DNA of 34,921 nucleotides from Nitratidesulfovibrio sp044433065 (GTDB lineage Bacteria > Desulfobacterota > Desulfovibrionia > Desulfovibrionales > Desulfovibrionaceae): positions 1 through 34,921 of the forward strand of contig JAWXUA010000010.1 in the NCBI GenBank assembly GCA_044433065.1. Direction: 5' to 3'. The notes under the pieces were generated by a model. It was given only the letters and a program-made list of their open reading frames with translations, was not told the DNA's origin and ran no database searches. The translations under genes were made by a program, and so were the position numbers. Below are positions 17,125-25,024 of this stretch, one piece after another (the stretch's first letter is position 1; the number at the start of each line of letters is the position of its first letter).

Positions 17125-17796
17125 TTAAACGAGTTGTGCGAGCAACGTGTCTTTAATTTCGTTGATGGCGCCTTCGCCATTGAGTTCGATGTACTTGGTT
17201 TCGCCCTTAGCAGCGAGATCCTTGTAGAAGTAAGCAGCAGCAAGGGTGCCATCTACGGTGTTGTAGTAGATGTCGTGACGCTTGCCGATTGCGCCTTCGT
17301 CTTGGTCGTCGGAGCGAGCGGAGAGTTCGCCAGCACAAACGCGGCAGACGTCGCCGTTTGGCTTAATTGGGTCGATGAAAATGTTGTTTGGGTGGTTGTT
17401 GTCGTTCTTGCAGATACGACGACCCATGATGCGGTTCTTTGCAATTTCGCGTGGAAGCAAGATTTCGATAACGTAATCGATCTTCATGCCTTCAGCTTGC
17501 AATGCGTCCCAAAGCTTTTGAGCTTGAACCATGTTACGTGGGAAACCGTCGAGCAACCAGCCGTTGTCGCCAGAAGTTTGAAGGGTTTCAAGTACCATAG
17601 GGATGGTGATGTCGTCAGGTACGAGGTCGCCACGGTCGATGAATTCTTTAGCTTTTTTGCCAAGATCCGTGCCGCCACCGATGTGCTTGCGGAAGATTGC
17701 GCCGGACTCGATGTGAGCCAAGTCGTACTTTGCCTTTACAAGAGCACCTTGGGTGCCTTTACCGCTACCATTAGGACCAAAAATAAGAATATTCAT
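17125..17796 (-). CDS. adk: Adenylate kinase with metal-binding LID
   Basis: Adenylate kinase interconverts ATP plus AMP with two ADP. The 223-aa protein starts MNILIFGPNGSGKGTQG (P-loop at 8-16) and has the AMP-binding GAIFR and GFPRNMVQA segments. The LID carries Cys129, His135, Cys151 and Cys154, that is C-x5-H-x15-C-x2-C. This is the same pattern and numbering known from the zinc-, cobalt- or iron-containing adenylate kinase of Desulfovibrio gigas. An ATG at 17814 is in frame, but AGGAGG lies six bases before 17796 and the conserved start is there. It is a single-gene unit with its own terminator. Confidence 0.96.
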   Translation of the reverse strand: MNILIFGPNGSGKGTQGALVKAKYDLAHIESGAIFRKHIGGGTDLGKKAKEFIDRGDLVPDDITIPMVLETLQTSGDNGWLLDGFPRNMVQAQKLWDALQAEGMKIDYVIEILLPREIAKNRIMGRRICKNDNNHPNNIFIDPIKPNGDVCRVCAGELSARSDDQDEGAIGKRHDIYYNTVDGTLAAAYFYKDLAAKGETKYIELNGEGAINEIKDTLLAQLV

Positions 17797-17967
17797 GAGA
17801 ACCCTCCTTGACATTTATTTCACATGGTTTACGCCTAACTGCTAGTACTGTCAACGCTCATAGGCAACAAAGTTAAAAATAGTATAAAATAGATGGCACG
17901 TGTGTACTTTGGATTTGTTGTCTGTAAAAGATGGTGTCCGCAAAATATAATAAATATAATTGTCTTA

Positions 17968-19056
17968 TTATTCCATAGTAAGAAGGCGTGTAAAAGTAAT
18001 GGAACCACGGCTAATGCTCGCAATTTTGTGGCCACTAAATTGAAATGACACACCACCCCGTTGCTGTTGCCATGCTGTATCAAGAGCTAGGAGGGTTATA
18101 ACACTGGCTTGCCCTGTACCAAGCTTGTCAAGTTTCATCTTATACAAGCGTAGACGCTCGGCCTGCGTCAGGCTTTGTAGTATTCTACGATCTAATACTT
18201 GTGAACTTGGATTTTCTTCCAACGTTGCATGAAGCCTTTTTTGCCAAAAATCAGCATCAATTCGCGCTAGCTTCCACAGCGACAAGATTGTTTCATGTAG
18301 TGCGGGATTTTCTGCAAGTAAATGAGGCATGATATTGTGGCGGATACGGTTGCGCTTGTATTCCATACTCGCATTGGATGCATCTTCAATCCACGTAAGA
18401 CCGAGTAGGTTGAGGAATTTTTCAATGTCAGCGCGGCTCGTCCCAAGCAAAGGGCGTATGATTTTACGCGTACTATCAAGACCCACCATGCCGCCCAGAG
18501 CTGGCCAGCCGGCACCACGAATAAGGCGCATGAGCACATCTTCGCACAAATCGTCAGCATGATGCCCTAGGGCAATCCACGTTTCAGGTATCTGCTCAAC
18601 CAAGTTCGCAAAGTGCGCATATCGTGCAACGCGTCCTGCCTCTTCAATGCCAATGCCCTTACTTTCTGCATCTGCGCATACATTTACATGGTGTATTGAA
18701 CATTGTACACCTAATTGAGCACAAAACCGCATTACAGTCATTGCTTCATCATCTGCTTCAGATCGCAATCCGTGGTGAATATGCACAGCGCTTAGCTCAA
18801 TACCAAGCCGTGTTTGCAAATAATATAGTGCTAAAAAAACACTAATAGAGTCGGCACCACCTGATAATGCAACACAAAAATGCGTACCCTCTAGGCTATG
18901 AAGTTTGTCCCCTCCATCTTCCGTGCCGTTTTCCATGCATGGCCAAAGCTCATGCAATAAAAAACGCTCCATCCCAAGGCAGAAGCGAGCCGCCTTGGGT
19001 GGGAGCGATTGTAAATTTTTTGGAAGTTGTACTGCGTTAAGCAAAGTTTGTCTCAT
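17968..19056 (-). CDS. tilS: tRNA(Ile)-lysidine synthase
   Basis: TilS converts the wobble C34 of the AUA-reading tRNA-Ile to lysidine. The PP-loop ATPase motif SGGADS is at residues 65-70, followed by AVHIHHGLRSEADDEA, GHHADDLCEDVLMRLIRGAG and the substrate-binding RNRIRHNIMP. At 362 aa it has the N-terminal domain and a short C-terminal part. The first ATG (19056) has only a weak ribosome binding site, so a start at Met29 cannot be excluded. It follows the 111-aa gene by 12 bp and should share its transcript. About 170 bp of A/T-rich DNA without a gene separate it from adk. Confidence 0.93.
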   Translation of the reverse strand: MRQTLLNAVQLPKNLQSLPPKAARFCLGMERFLLHELWPCMENGTEDGGDKLHSLEGTHFCVALSGGADSISVFLALYYLQTRLGIELSAVHIHHGLRSEADDEAMTVMRFCAQLGVQCSIHHVNVCADAESKGIGIEEAGRVARYAHFANLVEQIPETWIALGHHADDLCEDVLMRLIRGAGWPALGGMVGLDSTRKIIRPLLGTSRADIEKFLNLLGLTWIEDASNASMEYKRNRIRHNIMPHLLAENPALHETILSLWKLARIDADFWQKRLHATLEENPSSQVLDRRILQSLTQAERLRLYKMKLDKLGTGQASVITLLALDTAWQQQRGGVSFQFSGHKIASISRGSITFTRLLTME

Positions 19057-19068
19057 CCTGACAATATC

Positions 19069-19404
19069 TTACAGGGTGAAGCCCAAATCTTTCAGCATGG
19101 TATCAAGATAATCCATCATATGGCGCTCTAGTTTAGGGCCAGCATAGGCAATGCAGCCACAGCGTAAAATGTTACGTGCTCGCACCAATAATTCCAAGCG
19201 AAGACACCCTTCACCCAGTTCTAACGCCATGCAGTGTGGGCCACAGCTTTCTTGGTGCTCAACTTGCACTTCCGTCAACATATCAGCTGGCACAGGTAGC
19301 CAATACAAGCCTGGCATACCAGAGCCCAATTCCATGGAGTCGAGGCGTTCTTCAATCAAGGGCATATGTTCAGGCATAATATCGTCAATTACGTATGTAC
19401 GCAT
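19069..19404 (-). CDS. Hypothetical protein, 111 aa, upstream of tilS
   Basis: No known domain is recognised. The protein is acidic and soluble-looking, with LYWLPVPADMLTEVQ, HQESCGPHCMALELGEGCL and a closing MMDYLDTMLKDLGFTL. It contains clustered Cys and His (SCGPHC, RCGC) that could bind a metal. AAAGGA lies six bases before the ATG and the stop is 12 bp before tilS, so it is very likely translated and co-transcribed with tilS. It resembles unnamed Desulfovibrio proteins from memory only. Confidence 0.75.
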   Translation of the reverse strand: MRTYVIDDIMPEHMPLIEERLDSMELGSGMPGLYWLPVPADMLTEVQVEHQESCGPHCMALELGEGCLRLELLVRARNILRCGCIAYAGPKLERHMMDYLDTMLKDLGFTL

Positions 19405-19454
19405 AATCTATCCTTTAATTAAATTTTTATGTGGCTGAGAACTACCATTTAATG

Positions 19455-19484
19455 CGAGTCTTACGGATGCAGAGAGCAACGCTG
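19455..19484 (-). repeat. Intergenic repeat element, copy 2
   Basis: Read on the minus strand this is CAGCGTTGCTCTC, four variable bases, then TCCGTAAGA and CTCG, matching copy 1 at 13132-13161 in 25 of 30 positions. It sits 51 bp before the start of the 111-aa gene, in its sense direction. Confidence 0.6.
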
Positions 19485-19525
19485 GGTGGGGGGAGCCTTT
19501 TTTATAAGTTTCCTCCCTCACCCAG
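19482..19525 (-). terminator. GC-rich inverted repeat after hemA
   Basis: CTGGGTGGGGGGAG (19482-19495) and CCTCCCTCACCCAG (19512-19525) pair over most of their length around a 16-base A/T-rich loop. It lies just after the hemA stop codon. It has no T-run on either side, so termination is uncertain. Confidence 0.45.
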
Positions 19526-19535
19526 TGAATAAAAA

Positions 19536-20843
19536 CTATCCCTTTCTGTCAGCGTGAGCGTCGGGAGGCACAGCTTCGCCATCGAGGTCAAACATGCGCC
19601 GTGCAATGTCGATATACCGAGGTCCTGCCTCATGCTCAGCGTAGCGACGTTTAAGGAAGGTAATAGGCTCGTGGTTCAGCTTGCGGATTGTGGATGCGAG
19701 CAGGACCTCGAGGGCTTCCTTGGTTTCGTCATCGACAGGCCCAAGACGCTTGAGAGTGCGCTGGAGCTCTTCGTGGGCGATGCGTTCGGAGCGCCGGATG
19801 ATGTCCACGATAGTGGGCTGGAGCCCGAGTGAGTGGAGCCATTCACCGAACTTAGCAGTCTCTTCGTCAACAATAGCGAGAGCCTTGGTAGCTTCTTCAC
19901 GACGCTGAGCAAGGTTTTCTTCCACGACTTCTTTGAGATCATCAATGTCGTAGAGATAGACGTTGTCGAGGTTGTTGACATCTGGGTCGATATCGCGTGG
20001 CACGGCAATGTCGATGAAAAACATGGGTCGGTTTTTACGACGCTTGAGCACGTTCTTCATGTCACGAGCATGAAGGATGGCTTCGTGAGCACCAGTTGAG
20101 CTGATGATGATATCAGCGTCGGCTAAATGATCGAAAAGACTGTCGAACTGGATGGCTTCACCATGGAACTGTTTGGCGAGCTCAAGGCCACGCTCATAGG
20201 TTCGGTTGGCCACATAAATCTTGCTGATACCGGCATGGATTAGGTGCATGGCGGAGAGTTCAGCCATTTCACCTGCGCCAATGAGCATAGCTTTATATTG
20301 ATGCATATCGCCGAAAATGCGTTTGGCTAGCTCCACAGCAGCATAGCTGATGGAGACAGCACTGGACGCCACAGCGGTTTCCGTACGGACACGCTTAGCC
20401 ACGGAAAAAGCCTTATGGAGCAGGCGATTGAGCACAACTTTAGTGGATGCGCGCTCAATAGCCTTGCGGTAGGCTTCTTTGAGTTGGCCAAGAATTTGTG
20501 GTTCGCCGAGCACCATAGAGTCGAGACTGGAGGCCACGCTGAAAAGGTGATGGATGGCATCGGTCCCTTTGTGTGCATAGGTATACGGCTGCAAGTCGTC
20601 GGCTTGTTGACCACGTGCAGCCGACCAACATCGCAAAACGTGCCCTATGACATCGGGGCCACGCCCCACCACAGCAATTTCCACTCGGTTGCAGGTGGAC
20701 AAGATGAGTGCTTCGGAAATGGTGGCATCCAGAGGAATAACTCCACGCTCAAGCACAGCAGCGTCGGTCAGGGCAAAACGTTCGCGTACTTCAACACTAG
20801 CTGTTTTATGATTTAAACCAATGAGATAGATGTCTTGTTCCAT
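19536..20843 (-). CDS. hemA: Glutamyl-tRNA reductase
   Basis: HemA reduces glutamyl-tRNA to glutamate-1-semialdehyde, the first committed step of the C5 tetrapyrrole pathway. The 435-aa protein begins MEQDIYLIGLNHKTASVEVRE; the catalytic Cys51 lies in STCNRVE, and LGEPQILGQLKEAY, SISYAAVELAKRIFGD and the NADPH-binding LIGAGEMAELSAMHL follow. The C-terminal dimerisation domain starts near 330. It follows ccsA by three bases and is the last gene of a sirC-ccsA-hemA operon, so it makes precursors for haem, sirohaem and cobalamin. Confidence 0.97.
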   Translation of the reverse strand: MEQDIYLIGLNHKTASVEVRERFALTDAAVLERGVIPLDATISEALILSTCNRVEIAVVGRGPDVIGHVLRCWSAARGQQADDLQPYTYAHKGTDAIHHLFSVASSLDSMVLGEPQILGQLKEAYRKAIERASTKVVLNRLLHKAFSVAKRVRTETAVASSAVSISYAAVELAKRIFGDMHQYKAMLIGAGEMAELSAMHLIHAGISKIYVANRTYERGLELAKQFHGEAIQFDSLFDHLADADIIISSTGAHEAILHARDMKNVLKRRKNRPMFFIDIAVPRDIDPDVNNLDNVYLYDIDDLKEVVEENLAQRREEATKALAIVDEETAKFGEWLHSLGLQPTIVDIIRRSERIAHEELQRTLKRLGPVDDETKEALEVLLASTIRKLNHEPITFLKRRYAEHEAGPRYIDIARRMFDLDGEAVPPDAHADRKG

Positions 20844-20846
20844 GAT

Positions 20847-21692
20847 TTATTGCTGGGTAAAGCTGTGATGGGTAGGCATGAAGGTATTGACGATGAGAAG
20901 CGAAAATACCGAAATGGCAAAGATCCAGATGGCCATGGTTGCGGCCTTGCGGCCTTGCCAACCAAGGACAATGCGGTGGTGAAAAAGGACCGCGTACATG
21001 AGCCAAACAACAAGGGAGACAATTTCTTTTGGGTCCCAAGAAATCATTTTGCCCCAAGCTGGGTGAGCCCAAACGAAACCTGAAATGATGCCAAGAGTGA
21101 AGAGCGGAAAGCCCCACATGACTGAGAGGCGGTTTAATTTGTCACAGGTGCTGAGCGCAGGTAAATCCTTGCGAAATCCTGTAAGTGGCTCTTTATTTTT
21201 AATTTTTTTCTCGAGATAAAGAAAGATGAGGCCAGCGCCACAGGCCACAAGCATGAGTGCAAAGCTAATGGAAAGTGTGCCCACATGCAGGCCAAAGAAG
21301 AGACCAGACAGCGATTCTGGAATTTGACTTTGGGTATTGCCTTGGCTGAAGGACGACAGGTAGATAATGAGCGCAAAGGGAGAAACCAGAGCAGACAAAA
21401 AAGCAAGCTTGTATTTCCACCAAATACCAAAATAAATCAGCACCATAGCCCATGACATGAGCTGGAAGACATAGCTTCGTGGCAAATTATCCCAAGTGAT
21501 AGCGGCGTGTCCCATAACGAGAACGACAGTGTGAATGACGAAACCTGCTATGGTGAGCCAACCTGAGATTTTTTTCAGTTTTTCGTTGCGTGCGAGCATG
21601 CCTACAACGATGGTGGCTGTGCCCGTGGCATAGAGCAGAAGAACAAGGCTAGGCAAGAGACATTCGAGAGCTGTAATGCTAGATAAGTCCAT
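20847..21692 (-). CDS. CcsA/HemX-type cytochrome c assembly membrane protein
   Basis: A 281-aa inner-membrane protein with about eight hydrophobic segments. It belongs to the CcsA/CcmC/HemX family that handles haem during cytochrome c maturation or regulates HemA. The signature loop reads WGKMISWDPKE at 213-223, the short HemX-like form of the tryptophan-rich motif. Possible haem-ligand histidines are near 136 and 238-239. Its start overlaps the end of sirC by 14 bp and its stop is three bases before hemA, so the three genes are one operon. Which of the two family roles it plays cannot be decided from sequence. Confidence 0.88.
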   Translation of the reverse strand: MDLSSITALECLLPSLVLLLYATGTATIVVGMLARNEKLKKISGWLTIAGFVIHTVVLVMGHAAITWDNLPRSYVFQLMSWAMVLIYFGIWWKYKLAFLSALVSPFALIIYLSSFSQGNTQSQIPESLSGLFFGLHVGTLSISFALMLVACGAGLIFLYLEKKIKNKEPLTGFRKDLPALSTCDKLNRLSVMWGFPLFTLGIISGFVWAHPAWGKMISWDPKEIVSLVVWLMYAVLFHHRIVLGWQGRKAATMAIWIFAISVFSLLIVNTFMPTHHSFTQQ

Positions 21693-22356
21693 GTAATAAC
21701 TCCACTATATGCGGATGTAGAGCAGGCGGCAAAATATCCTGCAATACTCGTTGGCATGCTGTTTGGTCTTTAAGGGCAAGCGCATCGGGCAAATCGGACG
21801 ATACAAGTGCTCGAAAAATCGTAGTATTTTTTTCTGTCTCTTGGCCAAGAGCGAGGACAAGAGGACGTACGCGGCCCATAAGCGTTGCAAAGTTGCAGTA
21901 ACGCGTACCAAACCACTCCTGCAATTCCATGCGGATACGTTTAGCAAGGGCAGGGCTTTGGCCACCAGTGGACAGGGCTACAACCATGTCGCCACATGCG
22001 AAATGCGCGGGCACAATAAAAGACCCTGTGCTTGGGGCATCAATGACATTGCAGGGTACGCCGCGTTCACGGCAACTTTGTGCAATAAAATCATTGGCTT
22101 GACGAGAGCCTGTGGCAGCAAAGACCAGTGCACAGCCATTGACATCATCTGCCACAAAGGTGCGTTGCTCAAAGCGTACGCATGTTGAGTCTAGGAGTCT
22201 CTGTAGGTCCTCATCGGGCTTAGCAGTGTCGAGGACGATGATTTCTGCAAGTCCACAAGGTAATAATCCCGATAACTTACGGCGACCAACACCACCAGCA
22301 CCAACCACGAGGCAACGACAGCCTTCTAATTGCATAAAAAGGGGATAAGGGCGCAT
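21679..22356 (-). CDS. Precorrin-2 dehydrogenase (SirC / CysG N-terminal type)
   Basis: A 225-aa protein with an N-terminal NAD-binding Rossmann fold (VVGAGGVGRRK at 18-27), ATGSRQANDFIAQSCRERG, CNVIDAPSTGSFIVPA and STGGQSPALAKRIRMEL. These are hallmarks of precorrin-2 dehydrogenase, which oxidises precorrin-2 to sirohydrochlorin. In sulfate reducers sirohydrochlorin feeds sirohaem for sulfite reductase, cobalamin, and haem through the sirohaem route, which explains the pairing with hemA. No separate ferrochelatase domain is recognisable. The ATG has no strong ribosome binding site. Confidence 0.9.
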   Translation of the reverse strand: MRPYPLFMQLEGCRCLVVGAGGVGRRKLSGLLPCGLAEIIVLDTAKPDEDLQRLLDSTCVRFEQRTFVADDVNGCALVFAATGSRQANDFIAQSCRERGVPCNVIDAPSTGSFIVPAHFACGDMVVALSTGGQSPALAKRIRMELQEWFGTRYCNFATLMGRVRPLVLALGQETEKNTTIFRALVSSDLPDALALKDQTACQRVLQDILPPALHPHIVELLHGLI

Positions 22357-22448
22357 GGCTTCTTATATCCTGCGTTGCCGTTAAGGTAAAGCATTGCTTT
22401 GCAAAAAAAATATCATCAAGTGCACAAGCCATCTTTGGAGCACAAAAT

Positions 22449-22497
22449 ATAAGGTGCTTACGGGAAATTTTATCAAATTATACCGTAAACACCTTAT
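22449..22497 (-). terminator. Hairpin terminator after argB
   Basis: Arms 22449-22463 (ATAAGGTGCTTACGG) and 22483-22497 (CCGTAAACACCTTAT) form a 15-bp stem. The single non-matching pair is a G-U wobble only in the minus-strand RNA, which fits termination of argB. The following T-run is short (ATTTT). Confidence 0.65.
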
Positions 22498-22517
22498 ACT
22501 ATATGATTTTTAGTGAA

Positions 22518-23450
22518 CTATAATCGGTCATTAATGATTTCTGTGCCAACACCCTTGGCCGTCAAGAGCTCCAACAGGATGCAATTTTCGGTGCGGCCAT
22601 CAGTAATAATGGCCTTCTCAACGCCAGCAATAATGGCTTGCAGGCAGCAGCGAACTTTAGGAATCATGCCGCCCTGCAAGATGCCGTCTTCAAAGAGCAA
22701 TTTGGTTTCGCTTGCTTTCAAAGATTGAATGAGCTCTTTGTTCAAGTCCAAAATGCCAGCAACATCTGTCAATAAAATCATGCGCTTAGCTTTCAATGCA
22801 CCGGCCACAGCACCGGCTACAGCGTCCGCATTGATGTTATATGTCTCGCCTTTTTCGTCCACGCCAACAGGTGCAATGACAGGGACAAAGCCGTCGCGCT
22901 CCAAGGACCGAAGTAGTGTCGTGTTGACGCTCATGACTTCGCCAACCTTGCCAAGGTCGATGATTTCCGTACCATGATCTTCAGTATTAACAACCATTTC
23001 CATCTTGCGAGCGCGGATGAGCATGCCATCTTTGCCAGACAAACCAACAGCTTTGGCACCAGCAAGGTTCAGCTGATTGACAATGTCCTTATTAACGCGG
23101 CCAACCAAGACCATTTCCACAACGTCCATGGTGGCGTCATCCGTAACGCGCAAACCTTCGCGGAACTGGGACTGGATATGCAATTGTTCCAGCATCTTAC
23201 CAATTTGTGGACCACCGCCATGGACAACAACTGGGTTGATGCCAACAAGCTTGAGCAAGGCAATATTCAAAGCAAAAGCCTGTTTCAAGGCGTCGTCCTT
23301 CATGGCGTGGCCACCGTATTTAATGACGATGGTCTCACCGTGGAACTGGCGCAAGTAAGGCAAGCTTTCAATGAGAATTCGTGACTTCATTTTGGCTGTT
23401 TCAACATTATCCATTTGATTTTCCACTAGATTTTCTTTTACATCTTCCAT
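22518..23450 (-). CDS. argB: Acetylglutamate kinase
   Basis: ArgB phosphorylates N-acetylglutamate, the second step of arginine synthesis. The 310-aa protein has IVIKYGGHAM at 41-50, VVVHGGGPQIGKMLEQL, FREGLRVTD, NINADAVAGAVAGAL and GGMIPKV, all family motifs. An N-terminal extension of about 20 residues precedes the usual start, so Met21 is an alternative; AGAGGG eight bases before the ATG at 23450 supports the longer form. It follows hslU by 64 bp on the same strand and is closed by a hairpin. No other arg gene is in the window. Confidence 0.96.
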   Translation of the reverse strand: MEDVKENLVENQMDNVETAKMKSRILIESLPYLRQFHGETIVIKYGGHAMKDDALKQAFALNIALLKLVGINPVVVHGGGPQIGKMLEQLHIQSQFREGLRVTDDATMDVVEMVLVGRVNKDIVNQLNLAGAKAVGLSGKDGMLIRARKMEMVVNTEDHGTEIIDLGKVGEVMSVNTTLLRSLERDGFVPVIAPVGVDEKGETYNINADAVAGAVAGALKAKRMILLTDVAGILDLNKELIQSLKASETKLLFEDGILQGGMIPKVRCCLQAIIAGVEKAIITDGRTENCILLELLTAKGVGTEIINDRL

Positions 23451-23514
23451 TATGCTATCCCTCTTTTTGTAGCATCAGGCTGAGCGTCCGAACGGTCTTT
23501 CTTGCTACATAGTA

Positions 23515-24846
23515 TTACAAAATATAACGGCTCAAGTCCTTGTCTACGCGAACATCTTCAAGTTTTTCGCGAACATACTCTTTATTGACCACGATAGTCT
23601 CGCCAGACTTATCAGGGGCATCAAAAGAGATATCCGCAAGAATTTTTTCCATCATGGTATAGAGACGACGAGCACCAATATTTTCGGTCTGCTCGTTGAC
23701 ATCCTCAGCAAAGGAAGCGATTTCGCGTAAGCCCTCATCGGCAAAGTCGATAGTCACGCCTTCTGTGGCAAGCAGTGCACGGTATTGCAAGGTAAGTGCG
23801 TTATGAGGCTCGGTAAGAATGCGATAAAATTCATCTTTTCCAAGCGACGATAATTCTACACGCAATGGAAAGCGGCCCTGCAATTCAGGAATGAGGTCCG
23901 ATGGCTTGCTGAAATGGAACGCACCAGCGGCAATAAAGAGGATATGGTCGGTCTTCACCATGCCATATTTTGTGTTCACAGCGCTTCCTTCCACTATAGG
24001 TAGAAGGTCACGTTGTACCCCTTCCCGTGAAATATCTGATGATCGCTGACCCGTGTTGCCAGTGGCAATTTTATCGATTTCGTCGATGAAGATAATACCT
24101 GTTTGCTCAGTACGTTCACGTGCAGCATCGGTGACTTTATCCTCGTCAACAAGGTTTGCGGACTCCTCAGCAAGTAAAATATCCCATGCATCGCGCAATT
24201 TCATACGGCGCATACGACTCTTAGCTGGGAAAGCCTTGCTCAACATGTCTTTAAACTGCGAGCCGAAACCTTCCATGCCCGGAGCCTGCATCATTTCTAG
24301 ATGAGGCCCTTTTTGTTGTTCCTCAACTTGCATCTCAACTTCGCGGTCATCAAGGTGGCCCTGTCGCCACATGGTCCGCAGTTTTTCACGCGTACCTTGG
24401 CGAGAATTAGGGTCATCTGCACTAGCCCCAGAATTGGGCAAAAGCAAGTCAAGGAGGCGTTCTTCAGCCCGCCCCTCAGCCTTCACCCGTACACGGGCAG
24501 CTTCTTCGTCACGGATAATGTTGATACTAATCTCCATTAAATCCCGTACCATAGACTCGACATCGCGGCCAACATAACCCACTTCAGTATACTTAGTCGC
24601 CTCAACTTTAATAAATGGCGCACCGCTCAGCTTGGCAAGACGGCGTGCAATTTCGGTTTTGCCAACGCCTGTAGGGCCCATCATAATGATGTTCTTGGGG
24701 GCAACCTCATCTCGTAAGGCTGGTTCAAGTTGCTGACGGCGCCAGCGGTTCCGCATAGCCACAGCAACCATGCGCTTGGCCTTTTCTTGTCCAATGACAA
24801 ATCTTCCAAGTTCTGAAACAATTTCGCGAGGCGTTAACGTACTCAT
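23515..24846 (-). CDS. hslU: ATP-dependent protease ATPase subunit HslU
   Basis: HslU (ClpY) is the AAA+ unfoldase that feeds proteins to the HslV peptidase. The 443-aa protein has Walker A GPTGVGKT at 57-64, Walker B IIFIDEID at 251-258, the GYVGRD pore motif at 90-95, and ends SRYIL, the C-terminal tail that docks into HslV. The intermediate I-domain spans about 110-243. AAGGA lies before the ATG. In many bacteria hslV is directly upstream; here the upstream neighbour is htrA behind terminators, so hslV must be elsewhere if present. Confidence 0.97.
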   Translation of the reverse strand: MSTLTPREIVSELGRFVIGQEKAKRMVAVAMRNRWRRQQLEPALRDEVAPKNIIMMGPTGVGKTEIARRLAKLSGAPFIKVEATKYTEVGYVGRDVESMVRDLMEISINIIRDEEAARVRVKAEGRAEERLLDLLLPNSGASADDPNSRQGTREKLRTMWRQGHLDDREVEMQVEEQQKGPHLEMMQAPGMEGFGSQFKDMLSKAFPAKSRMRRMKLRDAWDILLAEESANLVDEDKVTDAARERTEQTGIIFIDEIDKIATGNTGQRSSDISREGVQRDLLPIVEGSAVNTKYGMVKTDHILFIAAGAFHFSKPSDLIPELQGRFPLRVELSSLGKDEFYRILTEPHNALTLQYRALLATEGVTIDFADEGLREIASFAEDVNEQTENIGARRLYTMMEKILADISFDAPDKSGETIVVNKEYVREKLEDVRVDKDLSRYIL

Positions 24847-24917
24847 GGATTATCCTTATATAAATAGAAGCTTTAAAATTGTTTCACTGCTGCGGCCGCT
24901 TGTCAATTACCAAATGA

Positions 24918-24946
24918 GGGGGATGGAATTTTTTTCCGCATCCCCC
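24918..24946 (-). other. GC-rich hairpin upstream of hslU
   Basis: GGGGGATG (24918-24925) pairs with CATCCCCC (24939-24946) around an A/T-rich loop. On the plus strand it is followed by AGAAAAAA. It may be a back-up terminator for htrA or a processing stem before hslU. Confidence 0.45.
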
Positions 24947-24964
24947 AGAAAAAATAGCCACTTC

Positions 24965-25020
24965 GTAAAAAAGGGAGACCGCGGCCTCCCCTTATTTAAA
25001 GGGAGACTGGAGCCTCCCTT
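24965..25020 (-). terminator. Two tandem hairpins after htrA
   Basis: On the minus strand the first hairpin is AAGGGAG...CTCCCTTT (24998-25020) and the second AAGGGGAG...CTCCCTT (24971-24993), the second followed by a run of T (24967-24972). The two stems are near copies of each other. The second is a good rho-independent terminator for htrA. Confidence 0.8.
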
Positions 25021-25024
25021 ATAA

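Noticed and set aside
17134..17811. 225-codon open frame opposite adk
   Set aside because: Antisense shadow of a strongly biased gene; no family features.
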